Positions 16,469 to 24,978 of a DNA stretch of 64,000 nucleotides are shown here, one piece after another. The notes under the pieces are model-generated. The model was not told where the DNA came from. It did no database searches and saw nothing but the letters and a program-made list of their open reading frames with translations. The stretch comes from M3007 sp964589365. Lineage in GTDB: Bacteria; Bacteroidota; Bacteroidia; Chitinophagales; Saprospiraceae. The stretch covers positions 4,959 to 68,958 of the forward strand of contig CAZPTQ010000002.1 in NCBI GenBank assembly GCA_964589365.1. Reading direction: 5' to 3'. The translations under genes were made by a program, and so were the position numbers. How positions within the stretch are numbered: the first letter of the stretch is position 1; each line of letters opens with the position of its first letter.

Positions 16469-17626
16469 ATGCAAATTCGCCGACTACTGCCATTTTTTGT
16501 CTTTTTACTATTGTCCAAAATTGTTTCTGCCCAAATTGACTACCCTGAAGACGCTTTCCGCGAATTGCGTCGTGGGCTGGAAGGAACCTGGTTTATGCCA
16601 ACCGACCGAGGCGACCGCCTTGAAATCTGGTGGCAAGAAGATGACCAAACCCTGGCAGGGAAAAATATACGTATTAAGCCTGAAAACGGTGACACGGTAT
16701 TGCTCGAGCGTTTGCGCATAGAGTGGCGCGATACCACCATCACCTACATCGCAATTGCTCGCAATCAAAACAGCAACAAGCCTGTTGCATTTCGCCTCAC
16801 CGAAATTGACGAAGAGGGCTTTTTCGTTTTCAGCAATCCTGAACACGACGACCCTCAAACAATTCGCTACCTACTGCTAGGCAACCGCGAAATGCAGGTG
16901 GAAACCATCGGCAAGCGCAATGGCCGGGAGGTGAAACAAGAGTTTGTGTTCGAGCGAGAATTCACCCCAGGAGCCGTGGAATTTCGAGTGCGTGGTGGTA
17001 TAAACGCCAGCAACCTTCGTAGATCAGGTAGCCTGATACCGCTTGACACACCCCCCAAATTCGGTTGGAAACCTGGCTGGGAGTTTGGAATGCAAGCTCG
17101 ATTTAAAGGTCGCGGGGGATTCATAAGCATGAATGCGGAAATCAGCGTAATGGGTCGCCGTGCTTCTGCTCAGTCTGCTTTTTCCGTTGATGTAGACACG
17201 ATGCCCTACTTTGTTGATTATAAACGCGACTTGACTTATAATTCTATTTGGCTTATGGCCTCCATAATGCCCGAGCTCACTTTCCGTCGCGACGGCCGTC
17301 TTTCTATAATGGCAGGGCCTTATTATGCCCGGCTAGTGGGCCTGACTGGTAATGGCTTACAAGAACCTGCAGAGCAAGATAAGCTTTTCAAGGTCAACAA
17401 TGACTTTAAAAAGAACGATTTTGGCCTAAACTTAGGGTTTCAATACAAACTCAATTTTGGTAAAAAGGACCTCGGCGGTATCCTAGGCGTTCGGGCAACA
17501 TACGGCTTATCCAACATTGACAACCTTTATTCCCGTGATTGCAATGACAACCCTACTCTATGCAATGGACAGGTTTCGTTTATGGGTGCATCGCTTTATT
17601 ACAGCGTGAATCTTTTAAAGTTGTGA
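16469..17626 (+). CDS. Exported DUF6265-like domain plus outer-membrane beta-barrel protein
   Basis: This 385-residue protein has a signal peptide ('LLSKIVSAQ'). Residues of about 25-160 resemble the lipocalin-like DUF6265 pattern: 'LRRGLEGTWFMPTDRGDRLEIWW', 'DDQTLAGKNIRI', 'AFRLTEIDEEGFFVFSNPEHDDPQTIRYLL'. From about residue 170 the sequence consists of alternating amphipathic strands ('VEFRVRGGINASNLR', 'GWEFGMQARFKG', 'FGLNLGFQYKLNFG', 'SFMGASLYYSVNLLKL'), typical of a PorT-like eight-stranded barrel ending in an aromatic or leucine strand. The two-part architecture is inferred by eye. Function is unknown. Confidence 0.7.
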   Translation: MQIRRLLPFFVFLLLSKIVSAQIDYPEDAFRELRRGLEGTWFMPTDRGDRLEIWWQEDDQTLAGKNIRIKPENGDTVLLERLRIEWRDTTITYIAIARNQNSNKPVAFRLTEIDEEGFFVFSNPEHDDPQTIRYLLLGNREMQVETIGKRNGREVKQEFVFEREFTPGAVEFRVRGGINASNLRRSGSLIPLDTPPKFGWKPGWEFGMQARFKGRGGFISMNAEISVMGRRASAQSAFSVDVDTMPYFVDYKRDLTYNSIWLMASIMPELTFRRDGRLSIMAGPYYARLVGLTGNGLQEPAEQDKLFKVNNDFKKNDFGLNLGFQYKLNFGKKDLGGILGVRATYGLSNIDNLYSRDCNDNPTLCNGQVSFMGASLYYSVNLLKL

Positions 17627-17629
17627 TTG

Positions 17630-17686
17630 TTTATCGGTGATTTGGTGATGCGTATATGCAAATCACCAAATCACCAAATCACCACC
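17630..17686. repeat. 'ATCACCAAATCACC' short tandem repeat
   Basis: Copies of TCACCAAA run up to the RNase H start codon, with reverse-complement GGTGATTTGGTGAT at 17637-17650, forming an imperfect hairpin. It belongs to the same dispersed low-complexity family as 13493-13592 and 20112-20240. Confidence 0.7.
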
Positions 17687-17688
17687 GC

Positions 17689-18318
17689 ATGGCAAAGCAA
17701 AAATTCTACGTAGTGTGGGCAGGCCATAAGCCAGGGGTATATGCTTCATGGGATGAGTGCAAACGTCAAGTGGACGGCGTGGCTGGGGCGAAATACAAGA
17801 GTTTCGAGCACCGATCCGAAGCCGATGCAGCCTTCAAGAGCAACTACTGGAAGTTTATAAAAAAGGTCGATGGACCGCCCAAAACTGCCGCTACGCTTTC
17901 CAAATCAGCCATTATTCGGGAAAGCGTGGCAGTAGACGCAGCCTGCGCTGGAAACCCCGGCGACATGGAATACCGGGGCGTTTGGACAGCAGATAGCCGC
18001 GAATTGTTCCACATAGGCCCGCTCAAAGACGGTACCAACAACATCGGCGAATTTCTCGCCATCGTGCACGCACTTGCCATGCTGAAGCAACAGGACAAAC
18101 CAGGTATGCCGATTTATTCCGACTCCAAAACTGCCCAAGCTTGGGTCAAAAAAGGAAAGTGCAACACCAAGCTCGAAGCAACCAATCGCAATGGCAAAAT
18201 CTTCGAGATGATCCAACGAGCCGAAAACTGGCTGGCAGCAAACAAAATCACGAACCCGATCCTGAAGTGGGAGACGGAGGCTTGGGGTGAAATCCCGGCT
18301 GATTTTGGGCGGAAGTGA
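17689..18318 (+). CDS. rnhA: Ribonuclease H1 with N-terminal viroplasmin (hybrid-binding) domain
   Basis: This 209-residue enzyme degrades the RNA strand of RNA/DNA hybrids. Residues 5-43 ('KFYVVWAGHKPGVYASWDEC', 'YKSFE') form the caulimovirus viroplasmin/hybrid-binding domain. The RNase H fold follows, with catalytic carboxylates Asp83 in 'AVDAACAGNPG', Glu121 in 'NIGEFLAIVHAL', Asp145 in 'IYSDSKTAQAWV' and Asp205 in 'IPADFGR'. The GNPGDMEYRG variant replaces the classical GNPGPGG loop, as in other Bacteroidota enzymes. The ATG at 17689 begins 'MAKQKFY'; an in-frame ATG 33 nt upstream lies in repeat DNA. Confidence 0.92.
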   Translation: MAKQKFYVVWAGHKPGVYASWDECKRQVDGVAGAKYKSFEHRSEADAAFKSNYWKFIKKVDGPPKTAATLSKSAIIRESVAVDAACAGNPGDMEYRGVWTADSRELFHIGPLKDGTNNIGEFLAIVHALAMLKQQDKPGMPIYSDSKTAQAWVKKGKCNTKLEATNRNGKIFEMIQRAENWLAANKITNPILKWETEAWGEIPADFGRK

Positions 18319-18322
18319 ATTG

Positions 18323-18386
18323 AAATTACCCATCTATTCAGGCTTGCGAAGGTCTTACGACCCCGCAGTTTAAATTACCCATCTAT
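18323..18386. repeat. 15-bp direct repeats flanking a small hairpin element
   Basis: AAATTACCCATCTAT occurs at 18323-18337 and again at 18372-18386. Between them are 34 bp containing the small hairpin GGTCTTACGACC. The second copy overlaps the ATG of the amidohydrolase gene. Confidence 0.75.
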
Positions 18387-20112
18387 GAAGCATCTATTTA
18401 CCCTTTCCTTTTTTTACCTTTTTGTCAGCTCCTGCTCCCAATCACCCAATACCCCAATATCCCAATATCCCAATATCATCTTTATCAACGGCAATTTTTT
18501 TACCGCTGATTCTCTGAATCCTAAGGCCACGGCTGTTGCCATTGTTGGCGATCGCATTTTGGCCGTAGGGAATGATGCTGATCTCAAAAAATTGGCAGGG
18601 AAAGAGACGCAAATCATTGACTTGCAAGGTGCTTTTGCGATGCCCGGGTTTATTGAGGGTCACGGGCATTTCAATGGGTTGGGGGCAAGTCTTCAAAATC
18701 TCAATCTCATCAATACCAAAAGTTGGGCAGAGATAACGGGCTTGGTGGCCGAAAAAACGAAGTCTGCCAAACCCGGCGAATGGATTGAAGGTCGGGGCTG
18801 GCACCAGGAAAAATGGTCCGAATCTCCGGGAGCGAATGTGAACGGTTACCCATATAATACCGATCTCAGCGCCGTTTCGCCAAATAATCCAGTAATCTTG
18901 TACCATGCCAGTGGTCACGGGCTTGTTGCCAATTCAAAAGCCATCGAGCTGGCAGGCATTTCCAACGAAACTTCTGACCCCATAGGTGGGCGTATCGTTC
19001 GAGATGCGCGCGGCAAAATCACAGGGGTTTTTGAAGAAAATGCAATGGGTTTGATAGAAAAACCTTTCAATACCTGGAACAACCTTCGCTCAGAAGCCGA
19101 GAAAACTGCGGCTTTTGAAAAATCCACCAAACTCGCTGCTGCTGAATGCCTCGCAAAAGGAATCACCTCATTTCAAGATGCCGGCAGCAGTTTTTGGGAA
19201 ATTTCCCAATATCGCCGCTTGGCCGAAGTGGGTCAACTCCCACTACGCCTCTGGGTAATGGCCAGTCAGCCTACCGCCCACGATATTCCGAAACTGGCCG
19301 ATTATCCGCAAATTGGGCTTGGAAATCAGTACTTTACTTGCCGCGCAGTCAAATGCTACTTTGATGGGGCACTTGGCTCATACGGTGCTTGGCTGCTTGC
19401 ACCATACGACGACAAACCAGGGTTCGTGGGGCAAAACACCACGCCGCTAGATACCATCGCGAATATGGCCAAAGCCTGTCACCAATACGGCCTCCAACTC
19501 TGTGTTCACGCTATTGGCGACCGGGCCAACCGGGAGATTTTGAATGTGGTTGAAAGTGAACTGGGGGCAAAAAATGAGCGACGTTGGCGGATCGAGCACT
19601 CCCAACACATTGACCCACAGGATATTCCGCGCTTCGCTCAGCTCGGCGTTGTCGCATCCATGCAGGCCATCCATTGCACCAGCGATGCCCCCTTCGTGGT
19701 AAAACGCCTCGGTACGGAACGCGCCCGTACAGGTGCCTATGCCTGGCGAAGCCTGCTCGACAGCGGCGCGCACTTAGCCAACGGCACGGATGCCCCCGTA
19801 GAAGATGTAGATCCGCTGCCCTGCCTTTATGCTTCCGTGACGAGAATGCCGACCACCCCCCTTCCTTATGGAGGGGGCCAGGGGGAGGCTTTTTTTCCGG
19901 AACAAAAAATGACCCGGGAAGAAGCCCTGTTTTCCTACACGATATGGAATGCATGGGCGGCTTTTGAAGAAAAAGAAAAAGGCTCGCTCACGCCGGGAAA
20001 ATTGGCTGATATCGTGGTGCTATCTAAAGACCTCTTGCGGTGTACGCCGGAGGAAATATTGCAGGCGAAGGTGTTGAAGACTGTGGTAGGGGGGAAAGTG
20101 GTCTTTGAGTAA
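18385..20112 (+). CDS. Amidohydrolase lipoprotein (YtcJ/LAF3 type)
   Basis: This 575-residue metal-dependent hydrolase has a lipoprotein-type signal ('FFYLFVSSC'). The amidohydrolase core begins with 'AMPGFIEGHGHFNGLG' (metal ligands His93 and His95). Later family blocks include 'GRGWHQEKW', 'HASGHGLVANSKAIELAGI', 'AVKCYFDGALGSYGAWL', 'LCVHAIGDRANREIL', 'RRWRIEHSQHI' and 'LANGTDAPVEDVDPL'. The substrate is unknown, as for most YtcJ relatives. Two oddities: the segment after the lipobox ('SPNTPISQYPNI') is encoded by low-complexity repeat DNA, and 'TPLPYGGGQGEAFFP' near residue 491 is encoded by a palindromic insert (19853-19893). Confidence 0.88.
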   Translation: MKHLFTLSFFYLFVSSCSQSPNTPISQYPNIIFINGNFFTADSLNPKATAVAIVGDRILAVGNDADLKKLAGKETQIIDLQGAFAMPGFIEGHGHFNGLGASLQNLNLINTKSWAEITGLVAEKTKSAKPGEWIEGRGWHQEKWSESPGANVNGYPYNTDLSAVSPNNPVILYHASGHGLVANSKAIELAGISNETSDPIGGRIVRDARGKITGVFEENAMGLIEKPFNTWNNLRSEAEKTAAFEKSTKLAAAECLAKGITSFQDAGSSFWEISQYRRLAEVGQLPLRLWVMASQPTAHDIPKLADYPQIGLGNQYFTCRAVKCYFDGALGSYGAWLLAPYDDKPGFVGQNTTPLDTIANMAKACHQYGLQLCVHAIGDRANREILNVVESELGAKNERRWRIEHSQHIDPQDIPRFAQLGVVASMQAIHCTSDAPFVVKRLGTERARTGAYAWRSLLDSGAHLANGTDAPVEDVDPLPCLYASVTRMPTTPLPYGGGQGEAFFPEQKMTREEALFSYTIWNAWAAFEEKEKGSLTPGKLADIVVLSKDLLRCTPEEILQAKVLKTVVGGKVVFE

Positions 20113-20240
20113 GTTGGGGATTTGGTTATTTGGTGAATTGGTTATTTGGGGCACTCAAGCTTGATATTGGTATTGTCGAAGTGGAGATGAGAAATGCCAA
20201 GCTTGGCCACTCGAATAACCAAATCCCCAATTCACCAACT
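20112..20240. repeat. Imperfect inverted low-complexity repeat
   Basis: The left part (GGGGATTTGGTTATTTGGTGAATTGG) is largely complementary to the right part (CCAAATCCCCAATTCACC), separated by a CAAGCTTG-containing core present twice. 20198-20225 closely resembles 13530-13557. It lies between convergent genes and may serve as a terminator. Confidence 0.75.
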
Positions 20241-21349
20241 CACCTTTTCAGCAATTGCACCAGTATCCCGCTTTTCAATCGCGGTTCGAAATAAGTGCTT
20301 TTTGGCGGAAGAATCTCACCCGCATCGGCCAGATACATCATGTCGGCAAAATGGACCGGGAAGAGTGCAAAACCCACTTTATGGCGACTATTGGCAGCTT
20401 TTTGCAGGCCATTCAGGCCTTTGCTACCATCAATATAAGTCACTCTGGTATCAGTGCGCACATCGTGTATCCCAAGGATATTTCCCAGTACTCGTTCGTT
20501 CAAAAGCGAGGCATCAAGCAGGGCATTTTGTTCATCCAGGCCAGGCAGCAATTCAGGTCGCCAATGTAGTGAATACCATTCTTGGCGGAGGCACATCACG
20601 ACTTCATGCTTGTCCAAGGGGCGGCGAGGCGCTTCCAATAATTCAATGTCGAACACCTTGGAAATCAGTGCCATAAACTGCGCACCGCTCATTCCTTCTG
20701 GGATTTCCGCAGCTCGGTTGTAGTCGAGAATGTCCAGCTGGTCGGTGGCGAAAAAGGCGCAAAAGAGGTGGTCGAAATCAAACGCTGGAAACTGGTCGCG
20801 TTGCTCATGCAGCATCGCCATGGTAGAGGTGCGGTGATGCCCGTCGGCAATGTAGGTGGACTTTACATTCTTGGTAAAAAGGTCCTGCAAATCGGCAATA
20901 TCTTGCTCATCCGTCACGGCCCATATACGGTGAAGCACTTTTCCATTCTTAAATCTGGTGTCGAACAGCGGCTTGTTTTTATGCACAAACCCGTTCAACC
21001 ACGTACTGATGCTCGGAACAGAAGGATACGTTAGCAACACAGGTTTTAAGATGGCCTCCCATTGCAAGAACAAATCCCTTTGATGTTCTTCGCGTGCGCC
21101 AAGCGTGGCTTCGTGTTTTTTGACTTTTCCCTCAAAAAAATCCTCTACCTCGTTGAGCGCCACCAATCCCGTGTGCTCGCCTGTGATTGACTTGATTTGA
21201 TAAATGAAAAAGGCGGCTTGGGGGACTTTTTTATAAAGCCCTTCTTTTACATACTGCTGGTAAAGGTTTTTTGCTTCATCGCAAAAAACTTCGGAGGATT
21301 CAATTTTCGCAAAATCCGGGTAACAGGCTCGGAGTGGTTTTATCTTCAT
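20240..21349 (-). CDS. DUF1015 family protein
   Basis: This 369-residue cytoplasmic protein matches DUF1015: N-terminal 'IKPLRACYPDF', 'FFIYQIKSITGEHTGLVALNEVEDFFEGKVKKHE', and the hallmark 'YIADGHHRTSTMA' followed by 'FCAFFATDQLDILDYNRA'. Family members are about 400 residues, so the length is near normal. The biochemical role is unproven; many Bacteroidota copies sit beside serine biosynthesis genes, which is not the case here. The 3' end touches the repeat at 20112-20240. Confidence 0.9.
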   Translation of the reverse strand: MKIKPLRACYPDFAKIESSEVFCDEAKNLYQQYVKEGLYKKVPQAAFFIYQIKSITGEHTGLVALNEVEDFFEGKVKKHEATLGAREEHQRDLFLQWEAILKPVLLTYPSVPSISTWLNGFVHKNKPLFDTRFKNGKVLHRIWAVTDEQDIADLQDLFTKNVKSTYIADGHHRTSTMAMLHEQRDQFPAFDFDHLFCAFFATDQLDILDYNRAAEIPEGMSGAQFMALISKVFDIELLEAPRRPLDKHEVVMCLRQEWYSLHWRPELLPGLDEQNALLDASLLNERVLGNILGIHDVRTDTRVTYIDGSKGLNGLQKAANSRHKVGFALFPVHFADMMYLADAGEILPPKSTYFEPRLKSGILVQLLKR

Positions 21350-21475
21350 GGATGGGCTGGTAAAGGCGGGCGAAAAGTAAGGAATTTTGCAAGACGCTTC
21401 AACCCACTAATCAAACACCGGAAGCGAGGGATTGGATAAAAATTCCAAGCGATGGGTTTTTTCCGGCAGCACTTC

Positions 21476-21883
21476 TTAATTCTCTTGGTTTACAAAAAGA
21501 ATTTTCTGCTGGTAGGTTTCCCAAAAGCCAGTCTCGAATGAATCTATTATCAGGTTTTTTATCTTTTCAACTACTTGATTCACAAGATTTTCAGGCGCGA
21601 TCTTCAAGTCCAGTTCAAAAGGTTTTTCATGCAAACAATCCGTATCAATTTGCACTACGAGGAAATCGTTTTGCTCAAATGCACCTTGGAAAAGCGAGGA
21701 TTGGCAGTAAGCTATCACCTGCGTCCATCCTCCTTGTCGTTGGAAAGCATCCGTCGCGTCAAGGAGGGGTTGGAGTGGGCGAACCGTTAGATCGGGGTCA
21801 TCGAAATGACCGACGAGGATGTTCTTCAGAACCCGATGGTCGGTTGGGCCTTCCGCAATAAGGCCGAAAGTTGGATTAGGCAT
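21476..21883 (-). CDS. TOPRIM-like partner protein of the AAA ATPase, apparently short
   Basis: This 135-residue protein starts 'MPNPTFGLIAEGPTDHRVLKNIL' (Glu11, Gly12, Asp15) and has 'DFLVVQIDTD' (Asp80, Asp82), the arrangement of a TOPRIM-type metal site. It lies directly downstream of an ATP-binding OLD/AAA15-like gene. ATG at 21883 is 5 nt after the ATPase stop; a TTG at 21892 would overlap that stop (TTGA), suggesting translational coupling. Similar DUF4276/TOPRIM partners are usually longer, and this one ends abruptly after 'YQQKILFV', so a C-terminal truncation is possible. Likely role with the ATPase: nucleic-acid cleavage or phage defence (inference). Confidence 0.6.
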   Translation of the reverse strand: MPNPTFGLIAEGPTDHRVLKNILVGHFDDPDLTVRPLQPLLDATDAFQRQGGWTQVIAYCQSSLFQGAFEQNDFLVVQIDTDCLHEKPFELDLKIAPENLVNQVVEKIKNLIIDSFETGFWETYQQKILFVNQEN

Positions 21884-21888
21884 AGTCT

Positions 21889-22998
21889 TCAAATGTTGGG
21901 TAGACCACCGATATAGCCCCGGAGAAACTGCTCAGACAGTTTCACGGACTCGTGGCCATTAGCAGATGGTTTTTGCTCAATTCGGAGGGCTTTGGTATGG
22001 CCGAGTTTATTACGAGAGATGACGAATAGGCGTTGTTCCTGATCATTTAGGTTGAGGCCATCAAGTAGACCGGGGTTATGTGCAGTAACTATGACTTGCT
22101 TGTCATTTTCTTTTGCCAATCGTACTAATTCACCAATAAGTTTAGCGCAGAGCCGAGGATTCAGCGGATTGTCAATATTGTCAATAGCAAAGAACTTGGA
22201 GGTATGAGGGCTGACAAAAAGAGTAATATAAAAAAGCAAGTAGAGAAAGCCCTCATTGCTGCAGCGTTGGTCAATGTATGCGATGCCGTCTTCTAAGTAG
22301 CGATCCTTGATTTGTATGCGCCGCTCATTGAAAAGCAAATCATTGGGGATTTCAGAGCCTTCGAACCAGTCAATGAGTTGGAGGGTCTCACTGATTTTTT
22401 TGAACACCTCTGGCTCTTTGCGAACAAGGTCGGCAAAGTGACTGAACAATGCTTCGCCGCGTATGCCTAGTGGTCGAATTTGACCTTCTTCGTCGAAGCG
22501 ACGGAGGTAGGTGTTTTCGGGAGCATAAAGTTGATATCTAGGGATATTCGTCTTATTTACTTTATTAACATAAAAATTTCTTCCTTTTTCAAGCGCGATT
22601 AAAAAGTCCTCTTTGCTTTCAGCCAATATAGTGTCTCTCTCCTTATCTGTATTCGTGTAGTTTGTATTTTTAAGAAACCAGTATTGATCAGGGTCAAAAA
22701 CATGAATAATATCGAGTGGGTACGTATCTGTTTCGTTTGAAAAAGTAATATTCATCTCCTTTTTAGCCTTTCCAAAACCTGAAAACATTAAATCAGCATC
22801 AGTCAATCTGATGCCTTTCCAAGGCAAAAAGCCATCTCCAACCATTGTGTCGTCAATTACCAAACTCCCCAAGGCAATCGCTTCCAAAATATTCGTCTTT
22901 CCGAAACCATTCTCCCCAATCAAAACATTCACTCGCCCCAAGTCGATTTCGAGTGAGAGAATAGACTTGTAATTTTCAATTTTAATATGCTGTATCAT
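21889..22998 (-). CDS. AAA15/OLD-like ATP-binding protein
   Basis: This 369-residue RecF/OLD-type ATPase has 'IKIENYKSILSLEIDLGRVNVLIGENG' with the Walker A motif GENGFGKTN (28-36), an ABC-signature-like 'SNEGFLYLLFYITLF' (247-261), a Walker B region 'FFAIDNID' (269-276) where Asn replaces the usual catalytic Glu, and an H-loop 'VTAHNPGLLDGL' (His307). No C-terminal TOPRIM is fused; that function seems to be in the next gene. The middle part (about residues 80-170) is noticeably A/T-rich compared with the neighbours, suggesting transfer. The ATG at 22998 was chosen by the conserved 'MIQHIKIENYKS'. Possible defence ATPase. Confidence 0.8.
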   Translation of the reverse strand: MIQHIKIENYKSILSLEIDLGRVNVLIGENGFGKTNILEAIALGSLVIDDTMVGDGFLPWKGIRLTDADLMFSGFGKAKKEMNITFSNETDTYPLDIIHVFDPDQYWFLKNTNYTNTDKERDTILAESKEDFLIALEKGRNFYVNKVNKTNIPRYQLYAPENTYLRRFDEEGQIRPLGIRGEALFSHFADLVRKEPEVFKKISETLQLIDWFEGSEIPNDLLFNERRIQIKDRYLEDGIAYIDQRCSNEGFLYLLFYITLFVSPHTSKFFAIDNIDNPLNPRLCAKLIGELVRLAKENDKQVIVTAHNPGLLDGLNLNDQEQRLFVISRNKLGHTKALRIEQKPSANGHESVKLSEQFLRGYIGGLPNI

Positions 22999-23032
22999 AA
23001 TCCGTGTATTGGGCAAAAGTAGCAATTATCCC

Positions 23033-24856
23033 CTACACATACCCCTTCGCCTGCAACCTAAACAATTCCGCATATTTCCCACCTTTAGCCACCAACTCCT
23101 CGTGAGTGCCCAATTCAAGCAACTCCCCTTGTTCAAGGAACAAGATTCGATCTGCCATGCGCACGGTGGAAAAACGGTGCGAAATCAGCACGGCCGCTTT
23201 GCCTTTCATCAATTCTGCGAAACGCACAAATACCTCGTGCTCGGCTCTGGCATCCAGCGCTGCCGTTGGTTCATCGAGGATAATCAGTTGAGCCTCACGC
23301 ATATATGCGCGTGCGAGCGCGACTTTTTGCCATTGTCCGCCGCTGAGGTCAACACCCCCTGCAAAGCGTTTTCCGAGCATCTGGCCGTATTTTTTGGGTA
23401 ATGGTTCAATCACGGTATCGGCCAGACTTTTATGGGCCGAGTCTTCGATGCGGGACTGGTTTTCGTTTTCTGAAATGTTGCCGATGGCAATGTTCTCCCC
23501 TGCGGTGAACATGAACCGAACGTAGTCCTGAAAAATTATTCCAATCTCACGGCGCAGGTCTTCCGGGTCATAATCGCATAAATCCACGCCGTCGAGCAGG
23601 ATCCGGCCTTCGGAGGGTTCGTAAAGATGGGCAAGGAGTTTGACGAGGGTGGTTTTACCAGCGCCGTTTTCGCCAACTAGGGCAAGTTTTTCGCCGGGAT
23701 GAAGCGTAAAACTGAGGTGCCTCAATGCCCAGACATCGGTTTCGGGGTATTTGAACCCAACGTTTTCAAACACAAAGCCTTGCTTCATGGGGCGCGGGAT
23801 CTTGTGCCCACCCGTGTGTGTGCCAGCCAAGGGCCTTAATTCCAAAAAATCAAAAAGATCTTGAAGATAAAGCGAGGTCTCGGCGATGCGTGAAAAACGA
23901 CTCACTATTCCTTGCAACAAGCCTTGCAAACGGCTAAACGCTCCTGCCAAAAAAGTGAGTGTGCCCACCGTGATTTGCCCGGCAATGGTTTGGCCGATCA
24001 CGAAAACGTAGGCAGCATAATATGAAACCGTTCCAAGCGTAGAAAATAAGGCTCCCCAAGCCGCCCGGCGCAACGCCAGTTTTTGATTGACCAGAAAATA
24101 GCGATCCGAAATGGTTTTGAAACGTGTGGCGATGAAATCTTCAAGGCCAAAAATTTTGATCTCCTTGGCGGTCTCGTTGCTCGCACCGATGTAGCGGAGA
24201 TAGTCAATTTCGCGGCGTTCGGGTGTCCAGGAACGGGAAATGGAATACGATTCCTGGTTGAACTTAGCCTCCCCAATAAAGGAAGGTATGACAGCAATTA
24301 CGAGAATGAGCAGCAGCCAAGGATTGAAAGCGATAAGGCCAACAGCAAGAAATGCTACGGTGATGAGGTCTTGCGCTTGTGAAAGCACCATGCTCATGAG
24401 CGCAGTACGACCGGAGGTTTGTGTGCGGGCGCGTTCAAGTTTGTCGTAAAAAGTTGCGTCTTCAAACTGGTAAAGGTCCAGCGTGGCGGCGTGGCGGATG
24501 ATTCTTACGGAGGAGTCGTTGTTTACTAAATCGCCCAACAGACTGTCTGTCAAAGTGATGGCGCGGTTTAGCAGGCTCGAAGCTACTGCCAGCGCAAGTT
24601 CTGCGCCCACCCAAAACCAGAGCGGATTGGAGAATGTGAGCGCGACCGGACGAGCGATTTGGGCAATTACCTCGTCAATAATTTCCTTTCCAACATAAAG
24701 CATGGCAAGTGGCACAGCGGCTTGTACGAGACGCAGCACCATGTTCCAAATTGTCAGTTTGGGGCTGACAGCCCAAATCATTCGGAAGAAACGCGGGACG
24801 TTGCGAAGGGATTCAAATTGGGCAAAAAAGCCCTTTTTTTCTTTTTTTTCTGTCAT
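23033..24856 (-). CDS. ABC transporter, fused permease and ATP-binding protein
   Basis: This 607-residue exporter half-transporter has an N-terminal six-helix membrane domain (for example 'MVLRLVQAAVPLAMLYVGKEI', 'VSYYAAYVFVIGQTIAG') and a C-terminal nucleotide-binding domain with Walker A 'GENGAGKTT', signature 'LSGGQWQKVALARA', Walker B 'LIILDEPTAALD' and the switch His in 'VLISHRFS'. It should act as a homodimer in the inner membrane; substrate unknown (lipid, peptide or drug). The ATG at 24856 ('MTEKKEKKGFF') is preferred; longer in-frame starts at 24916 and 24967 would run into the promoter region shared with the divergent lipoprotein gene. Confidence 0.92.
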   Translation of the reverse strand: MTEKKEKKGFFAQFESLRNVPRFFRMIWAVSPKLTIWNMVLRLVQAAVPLAMLYVGKEIIDEVIAQIARPVALTFSNPLWFWVGAELALAVASSLLNRAITLTDSLLGDLVNNDSSVRIIRHAATLDLYQFEDATFYDKLERARTQTSGRTALMSMVLSQAQDLITVAFLAVGLIAFNPWLLLILVIAVIPSFIGEAKFNQESYSISRSWTPERREIDYLRYIGASNETAKEIKIFGLEDFIATRFKTISDRYFLVNQKLALRRAAWGALFSTLGTVSYYAAYVFVIGQTIAGQITVGTLTFLAGAFSRLQGLLQGIVSRFSRIAETSLYLQDLFDFLELRPLAGTHTGGHKIPRPMKQGFVFENVGFKYPETDVWALRHLSFTLHPGEKLALVGENGAGKTTLVKLLAHLYEPSEGRILLDGVDLCDYDPEDLRREIGIIFQDYVRFMFTAGENIAIGNISENENQSRIEDSAHKSLADTVIEPLPKKYGQMLGKRFAGGVDLSGGQWQKVALARAYMREAQLIILDEPTAALDARAEHEVFVRFAELMKGKAAVLISHRFSTVRMADRILFLEQGELLELGTHEELVAKGGKYAELFRLQAKGYV

Positions 24857-24978
24857 TTTGCCTTGTGGGTTGGCGGTGCGAACTGCTCTCCGGTAGTTTT
24901 TATCTCTTGATTGCATCTTTACTTTTATCTCAAATGCGCGGTATCTTGGCGCGAAAGTCGTTATCAAACCCGTCTGGC

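Noticed and set aside
21476..22998. Calling the gene pair PARIS outright
   Set aside because: The small protein is much shorter than AriB and the family match cannot be verified by eye.
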